Shown here piece after piece: positions 1 through 7,115 of a stretch of 64,000 bases of DNA (position 1 is the first letter of the stretch; each line of letters begins with the position of its first letter). Source of the DNA: JBFJKD01 sp038106145 (GTDB taxonomy: Bacteria > Pseudomonadota > Gammaproteobacteria > Pseudomonadales > Porticoccaceae); NCBI GenBank assembly GCA_038106145.1, contig JAYODD010000013.1, forward strand, positions 5,843-69,842, in the 5' to 3' direction. Both the position numbers and the translations under genes were made by a program. Below the pieces are notes generated by a model that saw nothing but the letters and a program-made list of their open reading frames with translations, was not told where the DNA came from and searched no databases.

Positions 1-784
1 AACAACCACATCGCGCCAATTGAACCCTATCTGAATAGGGATATCATAAGAAATTGCGATAAAATATTAATTCGAGCGTACTTTTATGCAAAAGAAAGAA
101 AAGATGTTCGTGGCTGGAAAGCTTTTATGGAACAATTTATTTCGTACGAGAATGTTACTAATGATAAAGGACGAGAAGAGTTAAGCAAGTATTTAATTTC
201 AGAATTTCGCTTAACTTTCTATGAAAATAGTGAACTGGAGGCTATTGTAGAAAAAACTAAGGTGGATAATCTCGCTCAAATATTACTGGAAAATGGCGAA
301 AAGGAAAACTCAGCCCTTGCTCATAATAGCGCCTTACTGGTTCACGGAATTTACGGACTGCGATCTAGAGACAAAGAATCCCAGAATGGCTCCCCCTTTG
401 GTTTTAATACTTGGTGGTTGACGAGTCAAAAGAAAATCACCAAACACACACACGAACTAGTAAAAAATAAACTCGCGAAATATATTATGCGCCCTGAATT
501 TGTTCTCAACTATCTTTCACTCGCTCCTTCATGCGAACAGATTAGGGAAACTTATAAAAATGTATTTCCAAGCACGCTTGGGATAGAACTTGGCCATCGA
601 CTAAATGATGCAGTTTTTCATCAAGTATTAGCAAAAGTTGGAGAATGGAAGGAAAAAGAACCAGGAAGAATAAACACTTTAATTTCTAATTTATCTGACC
701 NNNNNNNNNNTAAAATCCGATCAATTTAAAGTATATGAGGAAACAGCGGAGACCATGGAGGAAAAGCTTCGGAAAATTGGCTAA
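1..784 (+). CDS. Unrecognised protein, N-terminally truncated by the window edge and split by an assembly gap
   Basis: The frame is open from base 1, so the first visible ATG (127) is probably internal and the gene begins upstream of the window. The product is charged, soluble-looking and rich in Lys, Glu and Asn, with no signal peptide or membrane segment. I recognise no domain. Ten N occupy 701-710. Read straight through, the frame ends at 727-729. In a different frame after the gap, the sequence continues as KSDQFKVYEETAETMEEKL and stops with TAA at 782-784. That stretch has the same charged, helical character, so I take 784 as the true end and the N-run as a placeholder of wrong length. 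Base composition is clearly AT-richer than the core, in line with an accessory gene. Function unknown. Confidence 0.6.
701..710. other. Assembly gap (10 N) inside a coding region
   Basis: This is a run of exactly ten N, the same length as the second run at 13122-13131, which suggests a fixed placeholder and not a measured gap. The reading frames on its two sides do not match if the length is taken as ten. Confidence 0.97.
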
Positions 785-924
785 AAAAATTCAAGCAAAA
801 TGGGAAGATCCAAATCAATAGGGTCAGACTCGATTGATTTTGATTTTGCGCTTGGTAATACATGAAATCTGACCTTATCGATACATGCGTTCATTTAGCG
901 GTAAACATCGGCACTATTGCTTTA

Positions 925-1074
925 TTCCCTAAATTCAATATATTGGGAGCATAAAATACATCGGTGCCATGGAATGATAAACCGACCACTCCGCTTAACA
1001 CCCAAAATCCGGCACATATACCGACCAGTCTCGTATTCCGAACATAAGCCGACTGGTCGGTTTACTAATAGTTA
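925..1074 (+). repeat. 150-bp dispersed repeat, copy A (inverted copy at 63851-64000)
   Basis: Aligning this stretch with the reverse complement of the last 150 bases of the window gives roughly 85-90% identity by eye with almost no gaps. Identical blocks include AGCATAAAATACATCGGTGC and TCGTATTCCGAACATAAGCC. A shorter, diverged match is seen at about 7047-7097. The element is non-coding in all frames. Its right part contains the attC-like site at 993-1077. The homology extends about 65 bases upstream of that site. Confidence 0.85.
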
Positions 1075-1077
1075 TAT
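993..1077 (+). other. attC-like site A (candidate integron recombination site)
   Basis: The R'' box is GCTTAAC (993-999, fits RYYYAAC). It is followed by ACCC and then AAAATCCGG, which can pair with CGGTTT (1058-1063) if one T is bulged out, resembling the extrahelical base of an attC L'' box. The R' box is GTTATAT (1071-1077), only partly fitting GTTRRRY. Inside, CCGACCAG (1021-1028) pairs perfectly with CTGGTCGG (1053-1060). A small gene starts 20 bases after R', as in a cassette. The CCGAC-TG-GTCGG core could instead be a TetR-family operator, so the call is tentative. Confidence 0.4.
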
Positions 1078-1097
1078 GTATTTAGTGAGGTAACCCT

Positions 1098-1457
1098 GTG
1101 GCTTTAGCTTGGTCATCTTTTATTACAGTAGTTGTGATGTTTCTGTTTCTTAAAGTTTTTTATCCGAGATTTGAGCTATTGAAGAATATCTACATATTAA
1201 AAACATATCTTATATTTATGTGTGCTTTTATAGGTTTAATGATATTTGCCATGTTTCAGGAATTTGGAGTCGGTTTGGTTTCTATTATGTTTGCGGTTTT
1301 ATTTTCACCAATAGTTATTGGCTACATACCTTTAGTAATGTTTTCCAAAGAGGCAACCATTAAAAATATAGTCCAAACAAGATTTGTAGCGCACTACGAC
1401 AATAAGCTATGGTATATAAAAATACATATAACAAGGTGCTGTTGTCGTAATCAATAG
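1098..1457 (+). CDS. Small integral membrane protein, unknown function (cassette-like)
   Basis: The start is GTG (1098) preceded by AGTGAGG. The 119-residue product has three or four hydrophobic segments (about residues 5-20, 33-51, 55-72 and 66-84) and a short basic tail. No family is recognised. The gene begins 20 bases after the attC-like R' box GTTATAT. It contains ATATAAC, the exact complement of that box, at 1426-1432, shortly before its stop, followed by AAGGTGCTG. This is what is expected if the 3' end of the frame runs into the R'' box of a following, now truncated, attC. High A+T and isolation from core genes support an acquired cassette. Confidence 0.55.
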   Translation: MALAWSSFITVVVMFLFLKVFYPRFELLKNIYILKTYLIFMCAFIGLMIFAMFQEFGVGLVSIMFAVLFSPIVIGYIPLVMFSKEATIKNIVQTRFVAHYDNKLWYIKIHITRCCCRNQ

Positions 1458-1466
1458 AATCAATAG

Positions 1467-1562
1467 GGCCTTATTGGCCAAGTTGCCATCAAGGAGAATG
1501 AGCAGGACTACATCGAGTTTTTGCTTGATGTCGATGGCAAAGTTTCTGTCCTGCGCCGGTAA
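1467..1562 (+). pseudogene. C-terminal gene remnant (31 codons) after the cassette-like gene
   Basis: After an in-frame TAG (1464-1466) an open frame reads GLIGQVAIKENEQDYIEFLL and ends LRR-stop at 1560-1562. It has no start codon and no ribosome binding site, and its base composition is that of the GC-richer core. It looks like the tail of a chromosomal gene cut by the accessory insertion to its left. The family is not recognised. Confidence 0.4.
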
Positions 1563-1620
1563 TCACCCGACTGTAGTCGGCGGCCGGGTATTGGAATGAG
1601 TGTCGCACGCGGCGGCTGGG

Positions 1621-1935
1621 CTAGCTGTTCTTGTCCCACATCACGTTGCTTTTTGATTTTACCGCCGCCTTGAGCAATTCGATCACCGGCAAGGCGCGGT
1701 GCGAGAGACTTACTGGCGGTTCATCATCCACTGATTGCCCGGACTCTTCCGCTTCAGGCAACTGTTCGTTTGCCGCAACCGCGGCCTCCAAACTCGCTAA
1801 CGCAGCCGGGACATTTTCTGCAAGCAGTGCGCCGGGCACCGTGCCTCTGTGACCCATCAGTTCGAGCAGGCGGACTGCATCCGCGCCGAACATAGTTATG
1901 TTCGCGTAGGCATTGCAGGAAAAAGTTACCAGCAT
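1621..1935 (-). CDS. DUF1840 family protein
   Basis: The 104-residue product begins MLVTFSCNAYANITMFG and continues with a hydrophobic GHRGTVPGALLAENVPAAL segment. From memory this matches the conserved N-terminus of DUF1840 proteins of gamma- and betaproteobacteria. No enzymatic role is known. There is no signal peptide. An acidic, Pro/Ser-containing linker (about residues 58-78) precedes a short helical tail. The ATG is preceded by AGGACC. The gene has core-like GC content, in contrast to the AT-rich zinc-ribbon gene just upstream of it on the same strand. Confidence 0.75.
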   Translation of the reverse strand: MLVTFSCNAYANITMFGADAVRLLELMGHRGTVPGALLAENVPAALASLEAAVAANEQLPEAEESGQSVDDEPPVSLSHRALPVIELLKAAVKSKSNVMWDKNS

Positions 1936-1979
1936 GATCAGGTCCTATCTGTGAATCAAGGGATCAGACTCCTTAATTC

Positions 1980-2303
1980 CTACAAACGCTTATTAATACT
2001 ATAAGTTTTTTGCTTGGTGAAAGCACCCGACAAATAAACCACTGTTAATGCAACTACGCCGATTAAATATTTCGTAGCAAAGGCAGACAGCCAACCCATT
2101 AACATCGAAATTAGAAGTATGGTCAACGACAAGCCTAAAAAAATATAGGTTACCTTTTCCCTTGTCTCATTGCGCTTTCCAAGTGAAGTGTTACATTGCG
2201 GGCAAATAAATGATTTTTTTTTATCTCGCCAATCTTCACAGACGGCCTCATCATCCGAAAAGATATAATTACAAACGACACAAATATATTTAATTTTTAG
2301 CAT
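1980..2303 (-). CDS. Zinc-ribbon membrane protein, unknown function
   Basis: The ATG at 2303 gives 107 residues. An upstream in-frame ATG (2363) would add an Arg/Ala-rich leader of very different composition and is less likely. Residues 7-10 (CVVC) and a second CPQC pair about 25 residues later form a probable zinc ribbon. It is followed by two hydrophobic segments that should span the membrane and a basic tail. The gene is AT-rich, whereas its 5' flank (2300-2420) is GC-rich and itself has a short open frame on the same strand (2415 to 2290, beginning MSQLNVYRR). The composition break at the start codon suggests an insertion boundary. No family is recognised. Confidence 0.5.
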   Translation of the reverse strand: MLKIKYICVVCNYIFSDDEAVCEDWRDKKKSFICPQCNTSLGKRNETREKVTYIFLGLSLTILLISMLMGWLSAFATKYLIGVVALTVVYLSGAFTKQKTYSINKRL

Positions 2304-2668
2304 TGGGCGCCCAAAACGTCGGCGCATCCCGCTCGCGGCGCGCTCTTCGTGCTGGAAATGCATTGACGTGCGCAGGATGTGCCAGTATTCGGCGATAAAC
2401 GTTCAACTGCGACATATCATTCCCTGATCCATTTGTTATAGGTGCCACAATAGCTGGATTTGAAAGAATAAATCAATAGCCCAACCTGCCCCATCCACCG
2501 CCTCACCCTCGCGTTTGTCGAAGTTAGATATACTCCCCTTCTAACCTATACAGTCACTTAGCTCAAAGGAGTTGCCATGCACAACAGCCCGCACGCCCAT
2601 TCGGCAACGGATACCATTGCCTTTACCCCTTTGCAGGCAGTGTTCCCCACCACCAGGGTGACAGTCCA
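2304..2668. other. Intergenic region upstream of the kinase/ACAD pair
   Basis: This covers the composition boundary between accessory DNA and the core. It holds a possible 41-codon minus-strand frame (2415-2290), which I do not call, and a 31-codon plus-strand frame (2577-2672) with a good ribosome binding site, listed separately. TATACT at 2530-2535 is a possible -10 element, but I see no convincing -35. Confidence 0.5.
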
Positions 2669-2672
2669 TTGA
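2577..2672 (+). CDS. Possible 31-codon leader peptide overlapping the kinase start
   Basis: AAAGGAG lies five bases before an ATG at 2577, the best ribosome binding site in the region. The frame encodes 31 residues (MHNSPHAHSATDTIAFTPLQ...) and ends TGA at 2670-2672, overlapping the TTG start (2669) of the kinase gene. No upstream in-frame ATG exists for the kinase, so translation may be coupled through this leader. Alternatively an indel error hides the true kinase start. Confidence 0.35.
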   Translation: MHNSPHAHSATDTIAFTPLQAVFPTTRVTVH

Positions 2673-3688
2673 ATCCCCCTGATGTTATCGATAAGCAGTT
2701 TCGCGCACACCTCACCAGGTTTGTAGCGCGTAACTTTGGCGAACTGGCTCGCCTGGAAAACGTGGAGCCCATGCTGGGTGGTCACGCTGGCCTGACCTTT
2801 GGTTTTGATGTGTTTGATGAAGCCAGCACACAACTCGGCGGCTACATTATCAAGTTGGCGCCCAAAGGCGTGCGCCGCGAGGGCAATACGGATGTTTACC
2901 GCACTGCGCCGCTGTTAAACACGCTGTACGACGCGGGCCTGCCGGTGCCGGCGGTGCCCTTTGCCTCGCCGGATGAAGATGAATTTGATGCGCCCTATGT
3001 GGTGATGGAAAAGCTCAAGGGCCGCGAGTTTTTTATCTGGGGGCCGCACGAATCCTTCGACCGCAGTGACGACAAGGTCGCGCCCCTGTGGCGTGAAATG
3101 GCGGACGTGCTGCCGCGCATTCACCGCGTCGACTGGCGCGATAAATTACCCAACTGGGAAACCCCGCGCCCACTGCTGGAAGAAATCACCCGTTGGCAGC
3201 CCATCTACGCCAAGGCCCTGGAGCCGGAATGGATTGTTGGCGCCGATCGCGCCCGCGAAGCGCTACTGGCGTCCATGCCGGATGACAACCCCATCGGCAT
3301 TGTGCACGGCGACTACCAGCCCGGTAACGGCCTGTTTGACGACGGCAAGCTCACTGGCATTATCGACTGGGAGCTGGTGCGTATTGGCTCGGTGCAACTG
3401 GATATCGGCTGGCTGATGTTCTGCGCGGATAAATCTTTCTGGACCGACAATATTGTGCCCTGCGCGCCCGTGTCACCCGCCGAGCTGGCGGACATCTATC
3501 AGCGCGGCATGGGTCGACGCTTTGAAGACATGCTCTGGTACCAGGCGCTGGCCGCCTATCAGCTGGGCTGCATTGCCTGTTTGAATGTGCGCCTGCACCG
3601 CAAGCAGCAGCGCATTGACCCCATGTGGGAGGAGTTCGCCCAGACCATTACGCGCTTTTACGAACGTGCCGTTGAGCTAATAACCTGA
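2669..3688 (+). CDS. APH-family phosphotransferase (kinase) paired with an acyl-CoA dehydrogenase
   Basis: The product is a 339-residue aminoglycoside-phosphotransferase/choline-kinase-fold protein. The catalytic loop HGDYQPGN is at residues 213-220 and the metal-binding IDWE at 232-235. The N-terminal lobe has a Gly-rich stretch (GGHAGLTFGF, 38-47) and the ATP-contacting Lys in YIIKLAP (about residue 62). It is not an antibiotic-resistance type. This subfamily sits beside, or is fused to, acyl-CoA dehydrogenases (ACAD10/ACAD11, Pseudomonas LvaA), where it phosphorylates 4-hydroxyacyl-CoA. The start is inferred as TTG (2669) because the frame has no earlier ATG. The dehydrogenase follows 53 bases downstream in the same direction. 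The substrate assignment is inference. Confidence 0.85.
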   Translation: MNPPDVIDKQFRAHLTRFVARNFGELARLENVEPMLGGHAGLTFGFDVFDEASTQLGGYIIKLAPKGVRREGNTDVYRTAPLLNTLYDAGLPVPAVPFASPDEDEFDAPYVVMEKLKGREFFIWGPHESFDRSDDKVAPLWREMADVLPRIHRVDWRDKLPNWETPRPLLEEITRWQPIYAKALEPEWIVGADRAREALLASMPDDNPIGIVHGDYQPGNGLFDDGKLTGIIDWELVRIGSVQLDIGWLMFCADKSFWTDNIVPCAPVSPAELADIYQRGMGRRFEDMLWYQALAAYQLGCIACLNVRLHRKQQRIDPMWEEFAQTITRFYERAVELIT

Positions 3689-3741
3689 CATTTAAACTAT
3701 TTAAATACAATTGCTTATAAGTATTATTTAAGGTAGATACT

Positions 3742-4902
3742 ATGATAGATTTCAGCTTACCCGCCGACCTTATCGCGCTCAAAGAACGCACCGAAGAATT
3801 CATCCGCAACATCGTGATGCCCTACGAAAAAGACGCCCGCCAGGAATACCACGGCCCCACCGATGAGCTGCGAATAGAGCTGGTCGCCAAAGCCAGAGAG
3901 GCCGGATTGTTGGCTCCCCACGCGCCAAAAGAATACGGCGGCATGGGGCTGGATCATCGCGCCATGGCGGTGGTGTTTGAGGCGGCGGGTTACTCCCCCC
4001 TCGGCCCCCTGGCGCTCAACATTCAGGCACCGGATGAGGGCAACACCAACCTGCTGCATCAGGTGGCCACACCAGCGCAAAAAGACCGCTGGCTTAAACC
4101 CATGGTGCAGGGCCATATTCGCTCGGTGTTTTCCATGACCGAACCGGATGGCGGCGCAGGTTCCGACCCCTCGTTGATGAAGACCACCGCCACACCCGAT
4201 GGGGACGACTACCTTATCAAGGGCCGCAAGTGGTTTATCACCGGCATGCCCGGCGCGGGTTATCACATCATTATGGCCAAAACCCTCGACCACGCCGGTA
4301 ACGACGTCGGCGCCACCATGTTTATGTGCGACGCCGACACGCCCGGGATTGAGATGGTGCGCATGCTCGACACCATCGACAGCAACTCACCGGGGGGCCA
4401 CTGTGAAGTCGACTACGACATACGTGTTCCCGCCAGCCAGATTCTCGGCGAAGTCGGCAAAGGCTTTCGCTACGCTCAGGTGCGCCTTGGCCCGGCGCGC
4501 ATGACCCACTGCATGCGCTGGCTCGGCGCCGCGCAACGCTGCCACGATATCGCCACCGATTACGCCCGCACTCGCCACGCCTTTGGCAAAGCCATTATCG
4601 AGCACCAGGGCATTGGCTTTCAGCTCGCCGATAACAAAATCGACCTGCATAGCGCCCGCCTGATGACCTGGCACGGCTGCTGGCTGCTGGATCAGGGCGA
4701 AAAGGCTCAGTTCGAAACCAGCATGTGTACAGTGCACTGCTCCGAAGCCCTGAGCAGAGTGGTAGACCGATCCATGCAGGTGCTGGGAGCCAAAGGCATC
4801 AGCACCGACACAGTGATCGAGCGGATTTATCGGGACATTCGTGCATTCAGAATTTACGATGGCCCCAGCGAGGTGCATCGCTGGGTGTTGGCAAGGAGTT
4901 GA
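3742..4902 (+). CDS. Acyl-CoA dehydrogenase, ACAD10/11-like
   Basis: This 386-residue FAD-dependent acyl-CoA dehydrogenase is full length, with N-terminal helical, middle beta and C-terminal helical domains. FSMTEPDGGAGSDPS (about 130-144) and WFITG are the FAD/substrate signatures. The C-terminal loop reads RIYDGPSEVHR (370-380). In classical enzymes this is IYEGTSEIQR, so the catalytic Glu position carries Asp373. The DGP-EVH form is typical of ACAD10/11-like enzymes. With the upstream APH kinase it suggests processing of 4-hydroxyacyl-CoAs by phosphorylation and elimination, as in levulinate catabolism (LvaA/LvaC), instead of plain alpha-beta dehydrogenation. The start is the ATG preceded by AAGGTAG. 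Confidence 0.88.
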   Translation: MIDFSLPADLIALKERTEEFIRNIVMPYEKDARQEYHGPTDELRIELVAKAREAGLLAPHAPKEYGGMGLDHRAMAVVFEAAGYSPLGPLALNIQAPDEGNTNLLHQVATPAQKDRWLKPMVQGHIRSVFSMTEPDGGAGSDPSLMKTTATPDGDDYLIKGRKWFITGMPGAGYHIIMAKTLDHAGNDVGATMFMCDADTPGIEMVRMLDTIDSNSPGGHCEVDYDIRVPASQILGEVGKGFRYAQVRLGPARMTHCMRWLGAAQRCHDIATDYARTRHAFGKAIIEHQGIGFQLADNKIDLHSARLMTWHGCWLLDQGEKAQFETSMCTVHCSEALSRVVDRSMQVLGAKGISTDTVIERIYRDIRAFRIYDGPSEVHRWVLARS

Positions 4903-5101
4903 ATTTGCGAATTGAATTTGCGGATTGAATGGGAGAATGCGTGACTGCAAAACCTCAGGGTGTTTTTCTTGGGGCGACCCTAAAGAAATTGAATAACAAT
5001 TAATCTGGTTTCCAATTGGTTCAGGTGTATCTATAGTCAATAACTAGTGGTCACTAACCCGCCATTTGGTCACAGGCGAATAATAAAACGGGAGCCATAA
5101 T

Positions 5102-6163
5102 ATGGAATTCGGGATTCAGTTAGCCACCTCATCAGAGGCCTGGAAAATCGTGCAGCGAGCGGAGGAACTGGGTTTTACCCACGCCTGGTTTTACGATACC
5201 TCCATGATCTGTGCTGATCCCTTTGTGGCCATGGCCGCTGCAACGATGAAAACTTCTAAAATCAGGTTAGGCACGGGCGTATTGATACCGTCCAACCGGA
5301 TAGCGCCCACCACTGCCAGCGCTTTGGCATCGCTGAATCAACTGGCGCCGGGGCGGATTGATTTTGGTGTTGGCACGGGTTTTACCGGTCGGCGGGCTCT
5401 GGGCCTCACCCCGGTTAAACTGGATGATATGGCCGAATATATTAATATCGTTCGCAAATTACTGGCCGAAGAAACCGTCGAGTGGGAATTTGAAAACAAA
5501 CGTCGCAAGATACGTTTTCTGAACCCCGAGTTTGGCCTGGTTAACACCCGCGACCCTGTACCTGTGCATATCTCCGCGATGGGGCCAAAAATAAAAAAAC
5601 TTACCGCCGAGCTGGGTGCCAACTGGATTCTTGCTGCGACGGACACGGAATCTACAATACAGGCTCTGCATGACATGTGTGAGGCCTACCACGCGGCGGG
5701 AAAGAATCCGGAAGAATATGTCAAAACAGCTTTCAGTGGCGGCTGTGTACTTGAACCGGGTGAATCCTGCGACAGCCCGCGGGTGAAAGCCCAGGCCGGC
5801 CCGTTTGCCGCAATTATTCCCCATAACCTGGTGGAAAGCGGCGCTGGGGATCTTAATATGTCGGCGGCGACTGATATGGGAGCGATGATGGCAGGCTACC
5901 GTGCCGCCTACGATAAATATCAACCTGCCGACGCCAAATATCTTACCGTGCACCGCGGCCACGGACTGTTTCTAAGACCTGAAGACGAGCAACTGATTGG
6001 CGGCGATTTTATTCGCGCAACTACATTTACTGGCGAAGTCGACGAGCTTCGCGACCGGTTGAGAGCCCTGCGCGACGCTGGCTTTAGTCGTTGGGCAATA
6101 CAGATTCCGGAAAAATATCCAGAAGCCATTGAAGACTGGGCTCGGGTGATCGAAGGGGTCTAA
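5102..6163 (+). CDS. LLM-class flavin-dependent oxidoreductase
   Basis: The 353-residue protein has the luciferase-like TIM-barrel fold. It begins MEFGIQLATSSEAWKIVQRA, followed by AEELGFTHAWFYD, RLGTGVLIPSNR (about residues 57-68) and GRIDFGVGTGFTGRRALG (about 84-101), all typical of F420/FMN-dependent LLM oxidoreductases. GGGAG-type spacing (GGGAGCCATA) precedes the ATG. The gene follows the ACAD after about 200 bases on the same strand and may belong to the same catabolic unit. Whether it uses F420 or FMN cannot be told. The substrate is unknown. Confidence 0.85.
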   Translation: MEFGIQLATSSEAWKIVQRAEELGFTHAWFYDTSMICADPFVAMAAATMKTSKIRLGTGVLIPSNRIAPTTASALASLNQLAPGRIDFGVGTGFTGRRALGLTPVKLDDMAEYINIVRKLLAEETVEWEFENKRRKIRFLNPEFGLVNTRDPVPVHISAMGPKIKKLTAELGANWILAATDTESTIQALHDMCEAYHAAGKNPEEYVKTAFSGGCVLEPGESCDSPRVKAQAGPFAAIIPHNLVESGAGDLNMSAATDMGAMMAGYRAAYDKYQPADAKYLTVHRGHGLFLRPEDEQLIGGDFIRATTFTGEVDELRDRLRALRDAGFSRWAIQIPEKYPEAIEDWARVIEGV

Positions 6164-6229
6164 AAAACCACACAAGTGCACAAACAGCGTCAGGTTGATG
6201 GTGACTACGCGCTTTAGCCGGATAAGTTG

Positions 6230-7012
6230 TTAGGGCGTGACACAACGAAGCCTCTGTTTGACAATTGGCAGCTGCTCAGTCGGAATGGCGGCCAATTGTT
6301 CGGAAGTGACCAGCCCCGATTCCTCTCGAATTATCTTAAAATTACCATCCTGCCCCTTAAACCACATGACGTAACCACAATGAATTGGCGCATTTGAGAA
6401 TTCATTATAGTAATCTGCCGCAACATAGATTCCCGGGTTTGGGGCGCCTGGCGGGTTGTCATAAAGAGTTAGCTTGCTTATTGTAATTTGACGCGGGTCA
6501 CCCACTTGTGACTGAAATGTATTTTTTTCTGACACCCATGAGGTTTTCGTAGAGAAGGAACGCATACTATCCGCAAGAACGGAATATGCCTTATCAAATT
6601 TACTACTAGCGATATCATTAAAATAAGTTTCGGAGAGCACAAGGACTTGGTTTCGTATCGCCTGAGCTTCTGACTCAGATGTTAAGTATTTCATAGCAAC
6701 CGCGGTTGATTCGGAGTTCTCGTTAGCACACTGAATATCTTGTACAAACTCAAAAGTTGGGGCGGATTCTACTTTCTTTTCAATTGCCTCTGAACCAGCA
6801 AAAGAATACTTACCAAAATGTGGACTTAAGGTCCCACAGAGTGATTTCGCAGTTTCGTATAGGTACGCTTGCGCGATTCCGATATCTAATACTGTGCTAT
6901 GGGTCAGCGTCAGCCTGTAATTACCTTCATCTACTTTTTGAACCGAAACTTCCTTTGCGTTAGCGAAATGGGCTACGCTAATCAATAAAATCGTTGCGAG
7001 AAGCTGTTTCAT
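6230..7012 (-). CDS. Exported DUF4019-domain protein (lone low-GC gene)
   Basis: The ATG at 7012 gives a clean signal peptide (MKQLLATILLISVAHFANA, cleavage after ANA) and is preceded by AGGG. The upstream in-frame starts (7066, 7051) lack this and are rejected. The C-terminal half (about residues 115-240), from NQVLVLSETYFNDIASSKFD to the conserved Y-DF-N/C-GYVMWF part, matches DUF4019, a family of secreted proteins of unknown role. Cys residues near 57, 92 and 209 may form disulfides. The gene is distinctly AT-richer than the LLM oxidoreductase and Nudix genes around it. Its 5' flank (about 7047-7097) resembles the window's 150-bp repeat, so it is probably acquired. Confidence 0.75.
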   Translation of the reverse strand: MKQLLATILLISVAHFANAKEVSVQKVDEGNYRLTLTHSTVLDIGIAQAYLYETAKSLCGTLSPHFGKYSFAGSEAIEKKVESAPTFEFVQDIQCANENSESTAVAMKYLTSESEAQAIRNQVLVLSETYFNDIASSKFDKAYSVLADSMRSFSTKTSWVSEKNTFQSQVGDPRQITISKLTLYDNPPGAPNPGIYVAADYYNEFSNAPIHCGYVMWFKGQDGNFKIIREESGLVTSEQLAAIPTEQLPIVKQRLRCVTP

Positions 7013-7046
7013 GTTTACGCCCTGGCTATTATTGAACGTAACCTGC

Positions 7047-7097
7047 GACATATGTTCGGAATGCACGCGCGTGTGTTAAATGTACCGGTATTTGGTA
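7047..7097 (-). repeat. Diverged partial copy C of the attC-containing repeat
   Basis: TATGTTCGGAAT is followed after a similar spacing by ATGTACCGG and TATTTGG, in the same order as in the right-end repeat (63875-63925). ATTTAAC is present on the minus strand, as in the R'' box of copy B. Identity is roughly 70-75% over about 50 bases by eye. It lies just upstream of the DUF4019 gene start. Confidence 0.4.
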
Positions 7098-7115
7098 ACC
7101 AACATTCTCCACTCG

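Larger units (their letters stand above)
785..1097. other. Intergenic region with an inverted GGTCAGA motif and an attC-like repeat
   Basis: No gene is seen. At 821-875 the motif GGTCAGA is followed about 40 bases later by its complement TCTGACC, bracketing a short AT-rich spacer. A similar motif (GGATCAGACTCCTTAATT) lies at 1961-1978. Such motifs often flank REP-associated or IS200-like elements, but no transposase is present here. The second half (925-1077) is the 150-bp repeat described separately. A short purine-rich stretch (AGTGAGG, 1084-1090) precedes the GTG start of the next gene. Confidence 0.6.

Noticed and set aside
1021..1062. TetR-family operator (CCGACTGGTCGG-type palindrome) as the reason for the end repeats
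   Set aside because: No TetR gene lies next to either copy, the homology spans 150 bases and not just the palindrome, and the cassette-like arrangement fits better; it remains an alternative.
2290..2415. 41-codon minus-strand frame (MSQLNVYRR...) before the zinc-ribbon gene
   Set aside because: The start has a fair purine-rich stretch upstream, but the sequence is Arg/Ala-rich, overlaps the zinc-ribbon start in another frame and resembles nothing known.
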